Below the pieces are notes generated by a model. It had not been told where the DNA came from and did not search any database. It saw nothing but the letters and a program-made list of their open reading frames with translations. Positions 57,950-64,000 of a DNA stretch of 64,000 bases are shown here, in pieces. How positions within the stretch are numbered: the stretch's first letter is position 1; each line of letters begins with the position of its first letter. The stretch is from Isoetes taiwanensis (taxonomy: Eukaryota > Streptophyta > Lycopodiopsida > Isoetales > Isoetaceae). Location of the stretch: positions 9,918,407-9,982,406 of the forward strand of contig JAJEKV010000035.1 in NCBI GenBank assembly GCA_021234155.1. Reading direction: 5' to 3'. Both the position numbers and the translations under genes were made by a program.

Positions 57950-60900
57950 TTAAGAAGTAATAAAACCTGTAACACCAAGCAATGCTCTAAACTTCCTGAA
58001 CTTAACTTGTGTAAGGGCTTTCGTAAAGATGTCTATAGCTTGATCTTGAGTGCCTATAAATTTCACTGACACATATTTCTTAGCAACCATTTCCCTGATA
58101 AAGTGCATATGTAGTTCAATGTGTTTGGTCCTTTGATGCAATACAGGATTTTTTGTAATAGCAATGCAGCTTTGACTATCACATAATAAAATAGTGGCAC
58201 TTACTTGCATTATGCCTAGTCCATTTAGTAATCTTCTGGCCCAAACAACCTCCTTGGCAGCAAGTGTGGTGGCTGCATATTCAGCCTCAGCTGAAGACAT
58301 GGCAGTGCTTGATTATTTCTTTGATTTCCATATTATGGCTGCTCCTCCTAGCATCAATGAGAACCCTGATGTGGATTTTCTGCTATCCAAATTTAAGCCC
58401 CAGTCTGCATCACAGTATCCATTGAGTGTCAGATCATCATTTGAATAGCATATGCCCTGATCTTGAGTTCCCTTAAGAAATCTCAGGATTCTTTTTGCTG
58501 CTATTCATTATTTGCTTCCCTAGATGGCTTGTATATCCGCTTAATAGAATTTGTGTGAGAAGGCAATGTCAGGACGTGTACAATTACTAATATATAGCAA
58601 ACAATCCAATAATTCCCTATATGGTGTCTCTTCCATTTCAGGACACATGTCCTATGATATGCCATGACCAGGTACCAAAGGAGTGTCAACTGTCTTACAC
58701 TCAATCATCCCAAATCTCTCCAGTATGATTTGATGTTTGTGTAAGTGCGAGTTTCCTGTTTGTCGTGTTTCTTTGCACTTCAATTCCCAAAAATTTCTTT
58801 AGTTCATCTAGGTCAGTCATTTTGAATTTCTCCTTTAGCATAGCTTTGCTGCAATTTAGGCACTCCATAGTGTTTGAAATCATGATGCACATCCACATAT
58901 AGTGCAATGATGCAATAGCTGCCACTTTGTTTTAAGACATAAATATTACCATCACTTTGCAATTTATTGAAGCCCTTTTTCCTAAGATAATCATCCATGC
59001 AAATATACCATTGTCTGGGTACTTGTTTAAGTCCATAGACTGCTCTCTTTAATTTCCATACCATGTTAAATCCAATCTCAAAGCCTTGTGGTTGTTCCAT
59101 GAAGATCTCATCTAGTTGAGCATTTAAGAAGGCAGTACTGACATCCATGTGATGTATTTCAAGGTTTTTTGCATTTGCATATGCTAATAACATTCTGATA
59201 CTAGCCAATTTGACTATTGGTGACAAGGTCTCATCATAATCAAGCCCCTTTCTTTGAGAGAATCCTTTAGCAACTAATCTGGCCTTATATTTCTGCCCTT
59301 TCCCATCTGACTCTGGTTTGAGCCTAAAAATCCATTTGTTTTTGACAATATTTTTCCCACTAGGTCTTTCAACTAGTTCATAGGTTTTTGTCCTTTGAAA
59401 GGCATTCATTTCCTCTTCCATAGCTTGCTTCCAGCATAATGAGTCATTTGCAATCACAGATTCTTCATAGCTGAAGGGTACTACTTTTTCCTTCATCACT
59501 TCTTCCATATTTATTTGTATCAATTTCTAAGTCATCCTTGAGTCTTTCTACTTCTGTCTTATTTTTCTTATTTTTCAACATATTATCCCCATGATGCACA
59601 TCTGGCTGAATCCTTTCATTTGTCCAATTCCTTCCATTCTCAACATGCTTGGTATTTGTCAAGTTTTCAGAATAGTTTCCATTGATATCTTCATCATCAC
59701 AGATTTCTGTTTTTTCATAATCATTGCCCACATCTTTAATTTTATTCTCACTGTTTGTATTTTCCAATTCCTTTGATTTCTCCTTCTCTTTATGTTTGTA
59801 TAGAGCACTTTCATCAAATGTTACATCTCGACTCTCTATAATTCTCCTTTTAATTGGCTCATATAACTGATACCCTTTTGAATGTTCATCATAACCTATG
59901 AGGTAGCATAGACAAGCTCTGTCATCTAGTTTCTTTCTAACTTCTTCTGGTATATGAGCATATCCGCACATCCATACACTTTATAATCTTGAAAAGAAGA
60001 TTCAGTCCCATACCATAATTTATCAGGTGCTTCTCCATTTGTACTCCTTGTAGGTAGCTTGTTTTGGATGTTTGCTGCTTATGTGGGGGCTTCCTCCCAC
60101 AAAAAGTTTGGCAGGCCAGCATGTTTGAGCATAGATCTCACTGCATTAAGCAGTGATCTATTCTTTCTCTCTATTACTCCATTTTGTTAGGGTGTGTGTG
60201 AGCATGTGAGTTGCCTTTTAATCCCATGATTTAGACAATACTTGTTAAACCTATAAGAAACAAATTCACCTCCTCTGTCAGTTCTCAAACATTTAGTTTT
60301 CTTACCAGTTGCCTTTTTGCTTCAGTTTGAAATATTCTGAATGCTTCAAAAGCTTGATCTTTGGTCTTTAGAGTATAGCATTTAGTTTTTCTAGTTAGAT
60401 CATATGTAAAGGTGATGAAATACCTTCTCCCATGTATACTCCTTACACTTAATGGTCCACATAGATCACTGTGCACAATTTCCAAGATTTCTTTTGCCCT
60501 TCTTGCATGCTTTAGAAATGGCAATCTGCTATTTTTCCCTAATAGACAGCCTTCACACTTAAGGTGTTCAACCTTATTTTCTTCTCCTATAATCAGCCCC
60601 TTTTTAATCATGTAATTTTGTTTGCATGGGTGTGTCCTAAACCTCTCATGCCATAATTGTAAGGTTGGTATCCATTTGTATTGATTGTATCAGTCCACAT
60701 CATTATAGAAGCCAAAAAGCTTGCCAATACGCTTCCCAAGAAACTTGATTTTATTATGCATCATCACTTTACAAAATAGCTTTTCAAAAACCACTTGATA
60801 TCCAAGATTCACTAATTGTGTAACAGAAATGAGATTCTTGACTATATTAGAAACACAAAATACTTTTTCTAGCATGACAATTTTCCCTTCTAAATCATAT

Positions 60901-61426
60901 AGTTCCAAAAGCCCTTCTTCTTCAACTTTTTCTAGTTTCCCATCTCCCATTGAGACAAAGCTGGAATTTTTTCTAGTCTTCTCCTTTAGCCTTTTGATCT
61001 GGATTTTATCATGCTTCTTTCAGCTCCACTATCTATGACAAATAGGTTACCATCATCCTTAGAAATTTTTCAGAAACTGAGAAAATTTTTGAAGTTGTTA
61101 CCTCTGCATTTTCGTCCATTTCTTCTTGAGGTTCTTTTTGTTATTCTGGATGCATTAGTTGAGCTTCCTTCTCCATTTGGATTTAGTCTTGAATTTGCGG
61201 ACAAACCCCTCCTCTAGCTTCTCCTCATTTGTTGAGCTTTGCAAAGAGCAATACTTGTAGCGGATGTATCTTCTACATTATCTTCATCTTCATTGGGATA
61301 TACAAGTTCCCAAAGTTCTTCCACCTCCAAGATGTGCATAATCTGGTTTTTCTAGATTTGAAACCCTGGTCCTCCTTTATAAACTTCAACTGCATTGAGT
61401 AGACTTGCTCCAAATCTACTTGCCAT
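57950..61426 (-). pseudogene. Copia gag-pol remnant
   Basis: Reading leftward from ATG 61426: a short gag start (MASRFGASLLNAVEVYKGGP) that jumps after ALCKAQQMRRS to sequence near the end of gag, so most of gag is deleted. Protease has LFVIDSGAER (about 61,045). GAG-pre-integrase/integrase follows: HLKCEGCLLGKNSRLPFLKH, IVHSDLCGPLS (first Asp), TDRGGEFVSYRF (second Asp), QNGVIERKN (Glu), with stops at 60187-60189 and in the next segment. The C-terminal integrase region is CYLIGYDEHSKGYQLYEPIK. RT has KYKARLVAKGFSQRKGLDYD and MDVSTAFLNAQLDEIFMEQP, but a two-base loss breaks the catalytic YVDD after YVD (58891-58899). RNase H: GYCDADWG, stop at 58313-58315, then SSAEAEYAATTLAAKEVVWA to the stop at 57950. 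Incapable of transposing. Confidence 0.95.
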
Positions 61427-61444
61427 GACCTTTAACCTCGAGTG

Positions 61445-61456
61445 CTCTAATACCAC
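61445..61456 (-). promoter_or_regulatory. Copia primer-binding site
   Basis: Minus-strand TGGTATTAGAGC, one base inside the 5' LTR end, is complementary to the 3' end of initiator tRNA-Met with one C-to-T difference from the usual TGGTATCAGAGC. Confidence 0.9.
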
Positions 61457-61457
61457 T

Positions 61458-62045
61458 TGTTGTTAGTTCAACTTGTTTAAATCAATTCTCTAGTAATCTC
61501 AATAGAAATATCAATGTTCAACAACCAAAGAATTCAATAATGAATTAGCTTTCAACCTTGATTTAATTTAACTAGACAATACCATTAACCATTGAATTCA
61601 CAATTTTGCAAAACACTGTAGCTTTGGTATTGAGTGAACTACTGTAGCAACATTGACCTTATTTGTTGACCTGTTATTTGGTAGATCCGGCTCACTCAGA
61701 GTTAGATCTATAGTTCATAGATATATGTAGATCAATGGATCCGGTGGTCAGGCAACCGAGATTCACAGGCCGACGGTTTTGCCTCCACCGAGTATTTAAA
61801 TGGACTTGCGTTGAGCTTATTTGTTAGCTTAAATAGGAAATAGGATTTCCCTCTAAACATTCGATGGTCTTCAACTTAAACCTTTAACCTGTTAATATTC
61901 AAAGAGCAATATATCACCCCATGTGACTATTGCTCATAAGTAGCAAATAAGTTTAATATGACTTAGCAAATTATAACCTAGCATAAATCCCAACTTGTAG
62001 GATCACAAGCTTTCTCTGAGAATATTGTCTGACTGTCATACAACA
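61458..62045 (-). repeat. Copia 5' LTR
   Basis: 588 bp, TG..CA ends. On the minus strand a TATA-like TTTAAATACTCGG region lies near 61,790-61,800, plausibly the core promoter. It matches the split 3' LTR along its full length. Confidence 0.95.
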
Positions 62046-64000
62046 AGGATTCTAAATGTACTTATATTTTTCCACCCTATAAATCTATTTTTGGAAGCTT
62101 TTGTGACATCAACATCATCTTCATGTCCTTTTCATGTCCTCTTCAATATCAAAATTTTCAGCTGGAGGAACAATTGAATGATTTAGACTGAAGCACAATA
62201 TGTTGTCTTTGGGCATTCGATGCTTTTGAATATGCAGTCACGGCTCCAGTTTGTTGAATCTCCTTAGGTTTTATTCTCATGAGCTCTTAAGGAGAATAAC
62301 ATTTCAGCAATATGTGAACATTATTGAATGTATATAACAGTGGATAATCACCGAGCTTCAATTGTTTCTGTTCCTAAGCAAATTGGCATCGAGTTATAGT
62401 CTCTTCATTAATAATTGATAAGACTTAATGGCCTCAATTTTGCAACTATTCAAAGCATGAAATTCCAACAGATTGTGACTAATACAATGGCGATATTGCT
62501 TATTACTGAATTGCCAATTTCCACCTGTTGGCAGGACAGACTGCACAAAACATTGCTACTTTGGCACTAACATCTCATATAATGGTGGTTATTCAGTGCA
62601 GATAGAACGGGCTAGTTTGATAGGAAGCACGAATAGGGTACATGTTGTGTGTGATCTGGGGTATCTATTCTTCTCATATATCTGCACTCTCCTTCTGAGC
62701 TTGACTTCTTCAAGCATAGTCGACAGGGTTTTTCTATAGGCTGAGAGTAGATTCTTTCTAGGGTTTGCAATCCACGCTATGCCTTTATTCTCATGTTTAT
62801 GCAACTTACATCACAAATGCATTATTTAGAATACTATCAAGATTAACTTGACCTTTAAACATAGTAGTGTCATATTAAACAAGCCGTGAAAGTGAACACT
62901 TTATGTCTCCGGCTTCTTTTAAGGTGTCTCTAGTAAAGTGGCGTTTGTTATTGTCGCTCAAATCCCCCAAATCTATAGGATTTCATTGAGCCAGATCGCT
63001 CATTTCGGGCATGCTCAAGAATAATATGCAAAAGGAATATGATGATGATGGCTGAAGCGCAAATTGAAAAGAACATGTAATGGCATTTAATGATAATGCC
63101 TTTTCCATTATGGGATTTATGCTTTGTCCTTAGTTTTTAAGTTAGACGCATGTATTTTTGCCATGTTCTGTTGTGCCACAGATTTGAAAAAATATCAATT
63201 TGATATGGTTGCACAACATGCTGAATATGAACCACTACAATAATTTTCATTGAACAGTAAGTGCATTTATTGGACCTAGCAAGAAGATTTCACATGCTTT
63301 ATTTGATCTTCACAGAGATTGCATAAATAAATGATTTGCTATGCAAATTATCCATGTGCTATCGTTATCTCTCTATCCTATTGAATCTATTCTTTGACGC
63401 AGAAGCCATGTATGAACACAAACTGTTAACAAACTCAATGGCTACTTGAAATGAGATGACTTCTTTTAGAGCAGTTTAGTTGCAGGTGGTTGCAAGCCAT
63501 GACTTGACATCACATGCAAGATGGTTAATGTAATTTCTAGCTTTTATAACTCACCATTTTGGTACCTGCTGAAAGGTCATAATCATGTAGCAAAGGATTT
63601 TAGCAACGTCATAAGAATAGAAGGAACTATCAGAGCTATGTTTTTTGATACTTCTGAGCCAGATGGCCCAGAATATTGATCTCGAATCTACAATTGCTGC
63701 TTTAACCCTCAAGGAACACAGCAAAACAGAGTTGAGAGAATACATATGGGACATAGGCAAGATGCATAGAACTTTTACCTTATGAACATATAGATGAGGG
63801 TTTTGTAGCATAGGAAATCCTATTATAGTTCCATGCCTCATTTTGAATTTTAAATGGTGGTGATCGGCATGCATGAGACAAGGTAACTATGTATATTTCA
63901 ATTATTTTGTTGTGTTGTAGGGTTCTGTAGCATCAGATGTTTCATTTGGAACTCCACGTTTCATTTGGAAATGTATGTAACAGACTTTAGATAACATAAT
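62046..64000. other. No gene seen
   Basis: AT-rich sequence with short open frames on both strands (longest 107 residues, minus, 63874-63551) and no recognised motif or strong repeat. Confidence 0.5.

Larger units (their letters stand above)
46292..62045 (-). mobile_element. Ty1/Copia LTR retrotransposon interrupted by a LINE
   Basis: The right (5') LTR spans 61458-62045. The left (3') LTR is split into 46292-46801 and 57797-57880 by the L1. Both read TGTTGTTAG..CATACAACA on +, that is TG..CA. By eye the LTRs agree at roughly 93-94%. The primer site (61445-61456, minus TGGTATTAGAGC, complementary to initiator tRNA-Met apart from one base) sits next to the 5' LTR, and a purine tract (minus GATGGGGGAA, 57881-57890) next to the 3' LTR. 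The internal part is only 3.6 kb. Flanking 5-mers GAGAT (46287-46291) and AGGAT (62046-62050) match at three of five, so no clean target duplication survives. Confidence 0.95.

Noticed and set aside
57950-61430. CRISPR-like or bacterial origin of repeats in the window
   Set aside because: No regular repeat-spacer structure exists; repeats are LTRs, foldbacks and minisatellites of plant elements.

Overview
The window is nuclear DNA from a land plant with a large, transposon-rich genome. Spliced purple acid phosphatase, S-domain (G-type lectin) and chalcone synthase-like sequences appear next to plant-type Copia and L1 retrotransposons. Low GC, long gene-free stretches and heavy decay fit a fern, lycophyte or gymnosperm better than a compact angiosperm genome, but I cannot fix the species. 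Almost nothing reads as an intact host gene; the window is a graveyard of mobile elements and gene fragments.

Layout: 0-15 kb holds a possible solo LTR (2.0-3.9 kb), a faint multi-exon gene that may belong to the plant Ptta/En/Spm transposase family (6.4-9.2 kb, minus), a 5'-truncated LINE reverse transcriptase (9.8-11.2 kb, minus), a long hairpin and a 42-bp LINE-tail micro-insertion with clean target duplications. 15.8-25.2 kb is the most interesting block. A 22-bp inverted repeat (21/22 matching) brackets three decayed multi-exon genes: a coiled-coil protein with a C48/Ulp1-like end (+), an FCP1/NIF-like phosphatase (+) and a Cys-rich protein with SDGCASQFKS and GSGHGKGTHDG motifs (-). Arrays of a TGTACAT motif lie between and around them. 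I read it as one large decayed DNA transposon of a type I cannot name.

25-38 kb has a Helitron-type helicase tail (28.0 kb), several unrecognised coding-like fragments and strong foldback structures, including a 58-bp perfect palindrome at 34.9 kb. 38.65-45.45 kb is bounded by two 350-bp LTR-like direct repeats. Between them, all on the minus strand, lie pieces of an S-domain protein, a chalcone synthase and a purple acid phosphatase; the first two are fused head to tail.

46.3-62.05 kb is a three-level nest. A minus-strand Copia element (LTRs about 590 bp) has an L1 LINE inserted in its 3' LTR with a 13-bp target duplication, and the L1 ORF2 is split by a 5.2-kb terminal-inverted-repeat element. 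The order of events is therefore Copia, then L1, then DNA element. The last 2 kb shows nothing recognisable. Several reading frames are closed by stops that a single C-to-T change (on either strand) would explain, as expected for long-methylated repeats.
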